DNA of 18,633 bases, taken from assembly GCA_002348225.1 (NCBI GenBank), contig DEAP01000079.1, positions 1-18,633 of the forward strand, written 5' to 3'. The notes under the pieces are model-generated. The model saw only the letters and a list, made by a program, of their open reading frames with translations, searched no databases and had not been told where the DNA came from. The position numbers were made by a program, and so were the translations under genes. The number at the start of each line of letters is the position of its first letter. Positions within the stretch are counted from its first letter, which is position 1. Of this stretch, positions 1-7,488 are shown piece after piece. This DNA is from Dehalococcoidia bacterium UBA2979 (GTDB taxonomy: Bacteria; Chloroflexota; Dehalococcoidia; UBA2979).

Positions 1-12
1 TTCAGCCTATGG

Positions 13-939
13 TTACGTAGTCCCCCGTAGGCGTGGATCCAAAAGGTCCCGCATTGCATCACCCCAGAAGTTAAAGCCCATCACAGTGAGTCCAATCGTT
101 AGACCTGGAGCCCATAACATCCAAACTTGTCTTCTGAAATACTCTCTGGCTTCGCCCGCAAACATTTGTCCCCATGAAGGCTCACCCGCTGGTCCAAATC
201 CGAGGAAGGACAATCCTGCTTCTGCAAGAATCGCGTTCGGAAGAGCAAGAGTACTACTCACAATAATTAGTGGTAATACATTCGGCAAAACGTGTTTACC
301 CATCGCGCGAACAGCTCCAGCCCCATATGACTCTGCTGCCTCTACAAATGGCCTGCTTCTCACTTCCAACGCTGCTGACCTATAAATTCTGGTAACCCCC
401 CACATCCTTGTAAAGGACAGTGTGACGACAATCGAAAAGATTTCGCTGACTTCGGCCTGACGAGCTATCTGTGCCGCAATAATGAGCAGCACCAGATCGG
501 GTAATGCCAAGCCGGCCGTGACCATCATACTCATGAAAGCGTCGAATGTTTTACCAAGGTATGCCCACATCACTCCAAGAATCGTACCGAATATACCACT
601 CAGAATTACCGTGCCCATCCCCACAAATAACGATAAACGCGCCCCGTATATCAGTCGGGATGCAATATCTCGCCCAACGTAGTCCGTACCAACCCAATGA
701 GTTGTAGATGGTTCAGCGAATCTCACAGCAAGTGACTGCTTATATGGATCTATTGGTGCTAACCACGGAGCAAACACCGCAATAATTAGGAAAAATAGAA
801 CAATTACACCACCAAAGAAACCAAGAGGACGTCTGACTGCAAACCGCCCAATCGATGTTGCTTTCTGCACCACCCAAGGTCGATTATCCTCTGGCGCGAG
901 ATCGAAAAACTCTTCTGTTGTAGATTCTTCCTGAGACAT
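13..939 (-). CDS. Peptide-type ABC transporter permease, DppC/OppC-like
   Basis: One of two inner-membrane permease subunits of a peptide/nickel-class ABC importer. The 308-residue protein has the OppC layout. A soluble N-terminus runs to about residue 33 and a first membrane segment spans about 40-60. The GTDYVGRD motif that follows (84-91) is typical of DppC. The permease core carries the EAA-loop (about 200-220, EAAESYGAG...KHVLPN), which contacts the ATPase. The segment EAGLSFLGFG...PSWG (about 240-256) is also diagnostic. It starts 10 nt after the stop of the DppB-like gene, with an AGG-rich ribosome site overlapping that stop, so the two are surely co-transcribed. The substrate cannot be told from sequence; peptides, nickel chelates or sugars are all possible in this family. 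The 12 bases left of the gene hold no recognisable feature. Confidence 0.93.
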   Translation of the reverse strand: MSQEESTTEEFFDLAPEDNRPWVVQKATSIGRFAVRRPLGFFGGVIVLFFLIIAVFAPWLAPIDPYKQSLAVRFAEPSTTHWVGTDYVGRDIASRLIYGARLSLFVGMGTVILSGIFGTILGVMWAYLGKTFDAFMSMMVTAGLALPDLVLLIIAAQIARQAEVSEIFSIVVTLSFTRMWGVTRIYRSAALEVRSRPFVEAAESYGAGAVRAMGKHVLPNVLPLIIVSSTLALPNAILAEAGLSFLGFGPAGEPSWGQMFAGEAREYFRRQVWMLWAPGLTIGLTVMGFNFWGDAMRDLLDPRLRGTT

Positions 940-949
940 TTAGACCTGC

Positions 950-1960
950 CTAACTGTACTTGATTCGAGGATCGATCCAAGCGTAGGACAAATCCACTAG
1001 GAAATTAGTGAACGAGATGATCAGTGCAAACACTAGGACCATACTTTGGATCACTGGGATATCAAAATCACCGACAGCATCCACGATATATTTACCCATA
1101 CCAGGAAGCGTGAAGAAACGTTCAAATATCACGTTACCCGCAATAACAATTGGCACGACCAGCCCGAGAAGTGTGATAACTGGAATCATTGCATTTCGCA
1201 TCGCATGTTTAACGATCACAGAAAACTCTTGCAGTCCCTTGGAACGCGCTGTTCGGATGAAGTCCTGCCGCAGTACTTCAAGCATAGTCGCCCGCATATA
1301 TCGGACGAATACACTACCGGGCGCGAGAGCGATCAAAAGTACTGGAAGCCACATCACGCTGAGATGTTGCAGAGGATCCACCCAGAAGTGCTCAAATCGT
1401 ATATCTGGCGCCCATCTCCACCACTTTGACGCGTACTCAACTATCAAGGTTGCAATCCAAAAGTTTGGGAAAGCACTAAGTGCGATTGCGTATCCTCTAA
1501 CAATATAGTCAGGAGCAGTATCTTGCTTAACCGCAGTCAGAGCACCGAGAGGGACAGCAACGAACGCCGCCACGATTATGGCCACCACGCCCAGCTCTAT
1601 CGAAACTGGAAGTCGCCACTTCAATTCATCCCAAATACCGCGTTCACTTATCACGGAAGAGCCAAGATCACCTTGCAATAGCTGACCAAGCCAGAAACCG
1701 TATCTCTCGAGAATCGGCTTGTCCAATCCAGCTCGAGCTAACGTCTGCTTAACCATCACCGGATCAGCCAGTTGCTCTTCTGGTACTAGAAAATACGATA
1801 TCGATTCGGTCCAGTCGTCCGGGTTAAATGAGCGATCCGAGATAAAAAACGGACCTATGACATGAAGCAGAAGGAAGATGATTACTGTAACCATCCAAAT
1901 CGAAACTAATGTCAGTAAGCCTCGCCGGATAATGTAGGTTGTCATCCCAAACACCCCCAA
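950..1960 (-). CDS. Peptide-type ABC transporter permease, DppB/OppB-like
   Basis: Partner permease of the DppC-like subunit. The N-terminal segment YIIRRG followed by a hydrophobic helix (about 14-36) is typical of DppB. A periplasmic loop of about 60 residues follows, then GDLGSS (97-102) and the permease core. The EAA-loop (about 232-256) reads DFIRTARSKGL...KHAMRN, and the protein ends DLSYAWIDPRIKYS, the usual DppB tail. The start is ambiguous. TTG at 1960 has a good GGAGGG site (1967-1972) 6 nt upstream. ATG at 1945 has a G-rich stretch (1953-1958) 7 nt upstream and gives 331 residues, closer to the usual N-terminus. The gene is separated from the upstream binding-protein gene by a long hairpin, which may lower its expression relative to that gene. 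Confidence 0.93.
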   Translation of the reverse strand: MGVFGMTTYIIRRGLLTLVSIWMVTVIIFLLLHVIGPFFISDRSFNPDDWTESISYFLVPEEQLADPVMVKQTLARAGLDKPILERYGFWLGQLLQGDLGSSVISERGIWDELKWRLPVSIELGVVAIIVAAFVAVPLGALTAVKQDTAPDYIVRGYAIALSAFPNFWIATLIVEYASKWWRWAPDIRFEHFWVDPLQHLSVMWLPVLLIALAPGSVFVRYMRATMLEVLRQDFIRTARSKGLQEFSVIVKHAMRNAMIPVITLLGLVVPIVIAGNVIFERFFTLPGMGKYIVDAVGDFDIPVIQSMVLVFALIISFTNFLVDLSYAWIDPRIKYS

Positions 1961-2010
1961 AATTGACCCTCCAACAGAGTCAAAAAAGTAATAATTATCT
2001 GTTGTTACTT

Positions 2011-2050
2011 ACGAAGGCTCGACACAACCAAAGTCATGTCGAGCCTTCGT
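2011..2050 (-). terminator. Intercistronic 14-bp hairpin after the binding-protein gene
   Basis: A perfect 14-bp inverted repeat (arms 2011-2024 and 2037-2050, ACGAAGGCTCGACA and its complement) encloses a 12-nt loop. It begins 28 nt after the binding-protein stop, read on the minus strand. A run of six T lies about 20 nt beyond the stem rather than directly after it. It is therefore either a leaky terminator/attenuator or a 3'-stabilising stem. Both would make the binding protein more abundant than the permeases, as in malE-malF-type operons. Confidence 0.75.
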
Positions 2051-2078
2051 CTTAAAATCAAAGTCGTTACGGAACTTT

Positions 2079-4061
2079 CTAGCCCAGCAACTGCTTCCGC
2101 ATTGGCTCATCGATCCAGACTTGAGAGAATCGCTGCTGCTCTTCGTACTCAAGGTGGTCACGACGCCAACCCCAGTTCTTTGTGAACGGCCAACTGAGCG
2201 CATAAGGTGCAACAGCGTAAGGCCAACCTGCAGGAATACAGGGCATCCTTTCCACGTTATCCACCTGCCACTGACGAATCATCTCGAGCTGTGCTTGCTG
2301 ATCAGTTTCACCGCGAATCGCGAGAATTGCATCGTCGGAAGCACTAGTTCCTTCGATCGCATTAACCTCAACCGGGTTCACGTAGTCGTTCTTGTGCTGG
2401 TTACCGCCTGGTGTAAAGGCAACATGCTGTCTTGTACCTTGCGAGTACAGGTCAGCGAACATTGTCTGAGACACGAACGGTAGTCCTCCTGCACCACCCT
2501 GCTTCGCGGCCCATATAACGCCGTCGAAGTCACCACTACCGTAGTAATAGTGAGGTAGGTAGTCAGTCTTATAGTCTGGGTGTTCAGCTGTAATCTTGAA
2601 GTGCCCATCCTGCTCGAAGAAACCTTGGTAGGCCTCACCGACTCTTGGGAACGTTGTACCGTACTCGGTAGTAGCAATCCAACGCATCGGCATTTCATAA
2701 GGCATTTCCATGCCTGCAGCTGACATAAGTTTTGCAGCCTCATCAGGGTTACGGAAGTACAACTGTCGCTGTGCATCAGTATACTGCTGAGCGTAATCCA
2801 TGAATTCCTCAGCTTTTGGATCCACCCAGAAATCATTGTAACCAGACGAGATACCCATGCCGTGGATTCGAGCCTTGGTAGGCCAGCCCTTGTCACGGAA
2901 AGCTGTGAGATCGTAGAAGGTATCGTTGATCAATTCCCGGTCAATCAGCATAGAAAGCGCTTGTCGAGCTCTCTGATCACGCCATATTGAGCCCGGGCGT
3001 AAGCCGAAGGCTATACCCCAGTTACCTTTTTCAACTGGGTTTTGCCACACGTCAAGCTCAGGAATCTCTTCCTTCGTCGAAATAATGTCTTCCTGACGAG
3101 TCTGACTCCACCAAAGCTGGCCAGACTTGAACTGCGCTTGTCGCTGTGCGTACTCGTCAATGACCGGGTTATCAAAACCATCCATCTTTGGCTTGTTTAT
3201 ACCCCAAGCATTTGGATTTGCTCGCCAGTGCATCGCCACTGAACGATCCCACTTATCAAGCATCCATGGACCAGTACCACGAATATCGTCTCGTGGATTG
3301 TACTTTTCAGCGATAGCCTCTTGAGGCTGAATCATGAACCAACGTTGATAAGCAATTGCAGCTAGGATGTCTCCGAAGCTGAACGCCATGTCAATCTGAA
3401 TGGTGTGGTCATCAATCGCTGTCATATCAGTGATCGCGGCATCTTTACTGCGTTCATGTGATAGGTCAGCCGCTGAGTTAGATAGTTCTTTAAATTTATT
3501 CCAAGACTGAACGACATCTTCCGCGACAAAGGGTCGGCTCTCTGTCGGTGGGCGAGGATCCCACTTAGCGTCTTTTCTTAGGTTCAAAATAAGTTTGGTG
3601 TTATCTGCAAACTCCCAAGACTCAGCAAGTCCGGCTTGCACGTTCCCTTTAGCAAGCTGATCTCCTTCACCCGGCTCAAACTCGAGTAGAGTTTGGTACG
3701 CCCAGCGGGAGTAATAAGCAGCCTTGTAAGAAGTAGCCTGAAGAGGGTCAACCTGCTCAGGTTCAGCCTGTGTAATACCCTTGAATATGCCTCCAAGATG
3801 CTGAGGCTCGTGGTACTCACGAGATGTCAGAATGCCTGCTTCCGCAGCAGCAGCCTGTTGTTGTGCTAATGCCTGCGTTGCTGCAGCTGTAGCTGCACTA
3901 GATGAAGAACTAGAACCCGAGCTAGTTGCTGCGACTTCTTCTTCGTCCCCACTTCCACAACCGATCAGCGCAGCGCCACCCAGACCAGCAAGTCCAAGCG
4001 CACCACCACGAACGACTGCTCGACGAGAAAAGCGTTTTCTCGACCAATAATTTCCAGCCAT
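2079..4061 (-). CDS. ABC transporter substrate-binding lipoprotein, SBP_bac_5 family
   Basis: Extracytoplasmic solute-binding protein that captures substrate for the two downstream permeases. The 660-residue product starts with a twin-arginine signal (SRRAVVR, Arg13-Arg14). A hydrophobic Gly/Ala/Leu stretch follows, then a lipobox LIGC with Cys35 as the lipidated residue. Export is therefore predicted to be folded, via Tat, with membrane anchoring. Residues about 36-75 form an acidic then Ser/Ala/Gln-rich linker before the binding domain. The body has family-5 features: AGLAESWEF near 145-155, DAKWDPRPPTESRPFVAEDVV, a DDHTIQIDM strand pair, and RQALSMLIDRELI near the middle. It is longer than the common 500-600 residues, mostly because of the linker and inserts. 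ATG at 4061 has an ideal AGGAGG site (4068-4073) 6 nt away. The ligand is unknown. Confidence 0.92.
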   Translation of the reverse strand: MAGNYWSRKRFSRRAVVRGGALGLAGLGGAALIGCGSGDEEEVAATSSGSSSSSSAATAAATQALAQQQAAAAEAGILTSREYHEPQHLGGIFKGITQAEPEQVDPLQATSYKAAYYSRWAYQTLLEFEPGEGDQLAKGNVQAGLAESWEFADNTKLILNLRKDAKWDPRPPTESRPFVAEDVVQSWNKFKELSNSAADLSHERSKDAAITDMTAIDDHTIQIDMAFSFGDILAAIAYQRWFMIQPQEAIAEKYNPRDDIRGTGPWMLDKWDRSVAMHWRANPNAWGINKPKMDGFDNPVIDEYAQRQAQFKSGQLWWSQTRQEDIISTKEEIPELDVWQNPVEKGNWGIAFGLRPGSIWRDQRARQALSMLIDRELINDTFYDLTAFRDKGWPTKARIHGMGISSGYNDFWVDPKAEEFMDYAQQYTDAQRQLYFRNPDEAAKLMSAAGMEMPYEMPMRWIATTEYGTTFPRVGEAYQGFFEQDGHFKITAEHPDYKTDYLPHYYYGSGDFDGVIWAAKQGGAGGLPFVSQTMFADLYSQGTRQHVAFTPGGNQHKNDYVNPVEVNAIEGTSASDDAILAIRGETDQQAQLEMIRQWQVDNVERMPCIPAGWPYAVAPYALSWPFTKNWGWRRDHLEYEEQQRFSQVWIDEPMRKQLLG

Positions 4062-4080
4062 ACAGAACCTCCTATATTAC

Positions 4081-4101
4081 TTCCGGCGTTAGTCGCCGGA
4101 A
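4081..4101 (-). promoter_or_regulatory. Leader hairpin upstream of the binding-protein gene
   Basis: A perfect 8-bp stem (TTCCGGCG / CGCCGGAA) with a 5-nt TTAGT loop lies between the predicted transcription start and the ribosome site of the binding-protein gene. There is no T-run after it, so it is not a standard terminator. A 5' protective stem or a protein-binding site is possible; its function is inferred only from position. Confidence 0.5.
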
Positions 4102-4116
4102 TCCCTCGTTAGCGAG

Positions 4117-4145
4117 AGTATGGGTTATCGAGAGGTGTTTGTCAA
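4117..4145 (-). promoter_or_regulatory. Sigma70-like promoter of the ABC importer operon
   Basis: Read on the minus strand, a perfect -35 TTGACA (4140-4145) is followed by 17 nt and a -10 CATACT (4117-4122, four of six matches). Transcription would start near 4110 and give a leader of about 50 nt containing the 4081-4101 stem and the AGGAGG site. Position, spacing and direction all fit the binding-protein gene. Confidence 0.7.
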
Positions 4146-4200
4146 CCAGAATCCTTGCTGTATGGAAATTAGATATCGGTTTAGAAATTGGTGAGTCCGT

Positions 4201-4206
4201 TAGAAT
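4201..4206 (+). promoter_or_regulatory. Candidate -10 box for a leaderless transcript
   Basis: TAGAAT lies 13 to 8 nt before the ATG at 4214. With normal spacing, transcription would begin at or next to the A of that ATG. No Shine-Dalgarno sequence is present between box and ATG, and no convincing -35 element was found. Compare the similar arrangement before 16628. Confidence 0.35.
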
Positions 4207-4213
4207 ATTTAAA

Positions 4214-4672
4214 ATGACTACTATAACTATAAGAAATGAGGATATCCGCCCGTTGTTCCTCGCGGTTGTCTATGCTTTGAGCCTGCCACGACAAACCATC
4301 GAACGAGAACGTCTTGTCAGACTGCAGCAGCAGCTCCAGTCTGATTTCAGTAAAGCCACATGCACCCTGAATCTCGAACCAGAAGAAATATTACTTTTGG
4401 GAGGAGCACTCAATGGGGTAATAAATGAAATGAAACAGTTCGCTATCGGTGAGGGCAAGTCTATGGTTGAATCTTTCGCGACTTCCATGAAAATATGCTT
4501 TCCAGACACTGACTCTGACCCTGGTCTTGCGATGGATTTAGTAGCACTTCCGTTTGGATTAAAAAACAGATTCCAGGAATATTTGAGTGTGGCTCAGACT
4601 GAGATCGATACAAGAACTCAGACACCGGACGAGGCATCAGAACCAAAAAACAAATGGTGGAAGATCTGGTGA
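4214..4672 (+). CDS. Uncharacterised 152-residue soluble protein
   Basis: I do not recognise the family. The ATG at 4214 opens a frame of 152 residues; the frame also extends upstream, but that part runs back into the importer promoter and gene and is unlikely to be real. The N-terminal half is predicted helical: DIRPLFLAVVYALSLP, then a charged helix TIERERLVRLQQQLQ. After a short linker comes EPEEILLLGGALNGVINEM. The C-terminus is a polar tail ending KNKWWKIW. There is no signal peptide, membrane span or cysteine cluster. It stands alone between the divergent importer operon and the convergent ferredoxin gene. It lacks a ribosome site but has a TAGAAT box suited to a leaderless message. I think it is coding because of its balanced composition, but function is unknown. 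Confidence 0.6.
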   Translation: MTTITIRNEDIRPLFLAVVYALSLPRQTIERERLVRLQQQLQSDFSKATCTLNLEPEEILLLGGALNGVINEMKQFAIGEGKSMVESFATSMKICFPDTDSDPGLAMDLVALPFGLKNRFQEYLSVAQTEIDTRTQTPDEASEPKNKWWKIW

Positions 4673-4830
4673 AAGAACCCTGCTGCGGCTTCGCAGTCGG
4701 CTGACTTTTAGATCAGATAATCGATATGGCATTCTCAGCAGGGCCTTCAAAGCACCGCGGCATGAAGCAAGGTTCGACGGAGCTCGGGTTACAGGTATCT
4801 TGCGCTTTAGGAAAGAGGAAAGCTAGGGTA

Positions 4831-5103
4831 CTAGCCGACTTTAGCTCGAGCTGCATCCTTGTCACTGAACCAAAGAGCATTTATTTCTGTATAGTGGGCC
4901 TCTTCGTCAGGCACATCGTCCTCAGCGTACACCGCCGAAACAGGGCAAGCCGGCTCACAAGCTCCACAGTCAATGCACTCCTCAGGGTCGATGTACAGAA
5001 TCTTGTCAACGCCCTCTTCGAAGTGAATGCAGTCTACTGGGCACACGTCCACACAAGACTGGTCCATCGTGTCAATACAGGGTGTGGTAATCACATACGA
5101 CAT
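4831..5103 (-). CDS. fdxA: Seven-iron (3Fe-4S/4Fe-4S) ferredoxin, FdxA type
   Basis: Small soluble electron carrier of 90 residues. The N-terminal half reads MSYVITTPC with Cys9, Cys17, Cys21 and Cys25; the second half reads PEECIDCGACEPACP with Cys43, Cys46, Cys49 and Cys53. By alignment with the well-studied Azotobacter-type 7Fe ferredoxin, Cys9, Cys17 and Cys53 would hold the 3Fe-4S cluster. Cys21, Cys43, Cys46 and Cys49 would hold the 4Fe-4S cluster, leaving Cys25 free. The residue at the third position of the first motif is not Cys, as expected for a 3Fe site. A GGAAGG sequence lies 10 nt before the ATG. It is the last gene of the minus-strand run; the only downstream hairpin is a weak 5-bp stem overlapping the stop (4822-4835). 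The redox partner is unknown. Confidence 0.93.
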   Translation of the reverse strand: MSYVITTPCIDTMDQSCVDVCPVDCIHFEEGVDKILYIDPEECIDCGACEPACPVSAVYAEDDVPDEEAHYTEINALWFSDKDAARAKVG

Positions 5104-5186
5104 ACTTCACATACCTTCCAATTCTGCATCCCGCTCAGTGACAATAATGCTACTACCAGCCCACTTATGTCAACAGGTGAATTCTT

Positions 5187-5993
5187 TTACATTTCAGACG
5201 CTGATAAACCTTCAAGGATTGGAATATCATCATTCTCTATTACCGCACCACCTTCCCCTAGTTGCAGGGCAGTAAGCGCTACTTCTCCATCCGATTTAAG
5301 GTGAACTCTCAGCGCATGCCCACCGTTGTGTCCACCCAATCCCTCAGACGCTCCACTGTAGGCGGCCACGGTGTCTCCTGCACTCACCCTTGTCATCTGC
5401 TCCCAATGTCCAAGTGCAACATAGTCACGACCAGAGGCTGCAAGTTCTTCCTCAAGAATATGAAATGAATGATGAAGAAGGGCCTTAGGATGAATGAAAT
5501 GACCATGCCCCACCGCCAGAGACCAAGCGTAACTCCCTCGTTCAGGTATACCCTCGAAAGGAGAAAAATCCATTAATGTCTCCGTATGTGCCCTGCCCCA
5601 AATTTCGAGATCCAGAGCTGGGAACTCGGCAGTTTCGCCATCCCGTCCACGTAGCAGTGTAACGTTAGGACACGCATCAGCAAGGTCGAACCTGTCATAA
5701 ACTGAGTAAGGTCCCACATGATCATGATTCCCAGGACCAATCACTGTTGGCCTGTCGATTCTCGCAAGTTCGGAAGCCGCAAATTCGAGGGTGTGTTCTT
5801 TCACCCGCGCATTGTCAAAAAAATCACCCGCGATAATAACAAGGTCTGCATCCTCAGCTATTGCAAGATTGACCACAGAGCTGAATGCATGCTCCAGCCC
5901 CACTCCATCATCACTTTTCCCAGCGTCATATGCACCTAAATGAACGTCGCTAGTATGAATTATTTTAAGTTCTGGTCGTTCGATCGTTGTCAT
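5187..5993 (-). CDS. Metallophosphoesterase, Mre11/SbcD-like
   Basis: Calcineurin-like phosphoesterase of 268 residues using a dinuclear metal centre. The motifs appear in the standard order: D16-x-H18, G56-D57-x2-D60, G88-N89-H90-D91, H163 in VGHGH, and G195-H196-W197-E198. The last motif is GHxH in most relatives, so Glu198 replaces a metal-ligand His. The order and the small size resemble the nuclease domain of Mre11/SbcD, but no SbcC-type ATPase gene is nearby, so a stand-alone nuclease or nucleotide phosphatase is as likely. The start was set at ATG 5993 because an AGGAGAAGG site lies directly upstream (about 6000-6008). An in-frame extension to 6050 would add 19 residues not typical of the family. 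It follows the glycyl-tRNA synthetase gene closely. Confidence 0.85.
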   Translation of the reverse strand: MTTIERPELKIIHTSDVHLGAYDAGKSDDGVGLEHAFSSVVNLAIAEDADLVIIAGDFFDNARVKEHTLEFAASELARIDRPTVIGPGNHDHVGPYSVYDRFDLADACPNVTLLRGRDGETAEFPALDLEIWGRAHTETLMDFSPFEGIPERGSYAWSLAVGHGHFIHPKALLHHSFHILEEELAASGRDYVALGHWEQMTRVSAGDTVAAYSGASEGLGGHNGGHALRVHLKSDGEVALTALQLGEGGAVIENDDIPILEGLSASEM

Positions 5994-6063
5994 TGAAGTC
6001 CTTCTCCTACTCGCCCCAGAGTAGATTGCATCTACTTTTGATTCAACCAATAAACCAGAAGTC

Positions 6064-7428
6064 CTACTTCTCCACCGTCATGGCTTCGAGATTATGCTTA
6101 CAGGCATCAATGAGTCCCGATATTGGTACTCTCTCCTGGGCCATAGTATCCCTATTACGAATAGTAACCGCGTCATCTTCCATGGTTTCAAAATCCACGG
6201 TAATGCACAGAGGAGTTCCAATCTCGTCTTGCCGTCGATAACGTCGCCCGATTGATTGGGCATCGTCATATTGGGCCTTGAACTGTGATCTCAACACATC
6301 CATCACATTGCGAGCAGTCGGTGTGAGTTTTTCATTCCTTGAGAGTGGAAGAACCGCGACATTCACCGGCGCTATCTTTGGTGAAAGCCGAAGCACTGTC
6401 CGGGTGTCCTCACCGACCTTTTCCTCGTCGTAGGCATCGAGTAGGAGGGTAAGGAAAATACGATCAACGCCTGCCGCGGGTTCAATCACATGCGGAACTA
6501 TGTGTTCATTTCGGTCCTGATCAAAATAGGTGAGCTTCTGTCCAGAATGGTCAGCATGCTGCGTGAGATCATAGTTACCTCTGTTCGCAATACCTTCAAG
6601 CTCTCCCCATCCCCACGGAAAGTGTACTTCGATATCAGTGGTGCCACTCGAATAGTGCGAGAGTTCCTCTGGATCATGTGCTCTAAGCCGGAGATGTTCG
6701 GATCGAATACCAATTGAATGGTACCAATCCAGTCGTTTAGTTTTCCAATACTCATACCACTCGTCAGAGTCTTCCGGATAACAGAAAAATTCCATCTCCA
6801 TCTGTTCGAATTCTCTCGTGCGGAATATGAACTGCTTCACTGTAATTTCGTTTCGGAATGATTTGCCGATCTGCGCTATGCCAAAAGGTAGTCGTTTCCG
6901 CATCGTTGATTGTACTTGGGAGAAATTCACAAACATGCCTTGAGCAGTTTCAGGCCTCATATAAGCCCGACCGCTCTCATCTGAAACTGGACCGACAATA
7001 GTACTCAGCATCATGTTGAACTGCTTTGGTGTTGTAAAACCTTGCGTACCTGGACATGATGGGCAACTCCCATCCGGGCTTTCATCAGCCAAATGATCCT
7101 CTCTAAATCTGGCCTGACAATCTAAGCATTCCACTAGTGGGTCATTGAACGCATCAAGATGACCGGCGGCCTTCCAGACTGCTGGATTAGAAATAATCGC
7201 AGCTTCAAGTCCAACAACATCATCTCTCTCGTCAACCATGGATTTCCACCATTGCTCACGGATATTTCGCTTTAGTTCAACACCTAGAGGTCCGTAGTCG
7301 TAGGCGGCAGCAAATCCCCCATAAATCTCGGCCGACGGGAATACAAACCCTCGCCTTTTCGCTAACGAAGTTATGGTTTCAATATCTGCTTTCATCATTG
7401 ACGGGCTCTGATCGAATCCATCATCCAT
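6064..7428 (-). CDS. glyS: Glycyl-tRNA synthetase, dimeric (alpha2) type
   Basis: Charges tRNA-Gly in the cytoplasm. This is the single-chain class II form found in many bacteria, archaea and eukaryotes, not the alpha2beta2 form. The 454-residue protein has the N-terminal catalytic signature AAYDYGPLGVELKRN (about 41-55). An inserted zinc ribbon (Cys101, Cys104, Cys122, Cys125) follows, then RPETAQGMF (158-166). Motif 2 is at FRNEI (191-195) and motif 3 at AAGVDRIFL (318-326). An anticodon-binding domain fills the last 100 residues (VAVLPLSRNEKL onward). ATG 7428 was preferred over an upstream GTG at 7443 because AGAGGA lies at proper distance. The length is normal for the family. It lies between the cyclic-di-AMP receptor gene and the phosphoesterase gene on the same strand. 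Confidence 0.96.
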   Translation of the reverse strand: MDDGFDQSPSMMKADIETITSLAKRRGFVFPSAEIYGGFAAAYDYGPLGVELKRNIREQWWKSMVDERDDVVGLEAAIISNPAVWKAAGHLDAFNDPLVECLDCQARFREDHLADESPDGSCPSCPGTQGFTTPKQFNMMLSTIVGPVSDESGRAYMRPETAQGMFVNFSQVQSTMRKRLPFGIAQIGKSFRNEITVKQFIFRTREFEQMEMEFFCYPEDSDEWYEYWKTKRLDWYHSIGIRSEHLRLRAHDPEELSHYSSGTTDIEVHFPWGWGELEGIANRGNYDLTQHADHSGQKLTYFDQDRNEHIVPHVIEPAAGVDRIFLTLLLDAYDEEKVGEDTRTVLRLSPKIAPVNVAVLPLSRNEKLTPTARNVMDVLRSQFKAQYDDAQSIGRRYRRQDEIGTPLCITVDFETMEDDAVTIRNRDTMAQERVPISGLIDACKHNLEAMTVEK

Positions 7429-7488
7429 AGCAAATCCTCTCACTGCCGGCTGTTAGGTCTTTACGTCTTTTTACGATAAAACGGCAAA

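Noticed and set aside
3926..4213. Upstream extension of the 152-residue protein to about 248 residues
   Set aside because: The extension overlaps the signal-peptide region and promoter of the importer on the other strand and looks like antisense coding shadow.
4683..4696. Possible terminator after the 152-residue gene (CTGCG-GCTT-CGCAG)
   Set aside because: The stem is only 5 bp and is followed by scattered T, not a proper run; too weak to call.
4822..4835. Possible terminator at the ferredoxin stop (GCTAG-GGTA-CTAGC)
   Set aside because: A 5-bp stem overlapping the stop codon with only a broken T-rich stretch after it; not convincing.
4726..5304. A 192-codon plus-strand frame across the ferredoxin gene
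   Set aside because: It is antisense to a clearly recognisable 7Fe ferredoxin and to the end of the phosphoesterase gene; its protein has no family features.
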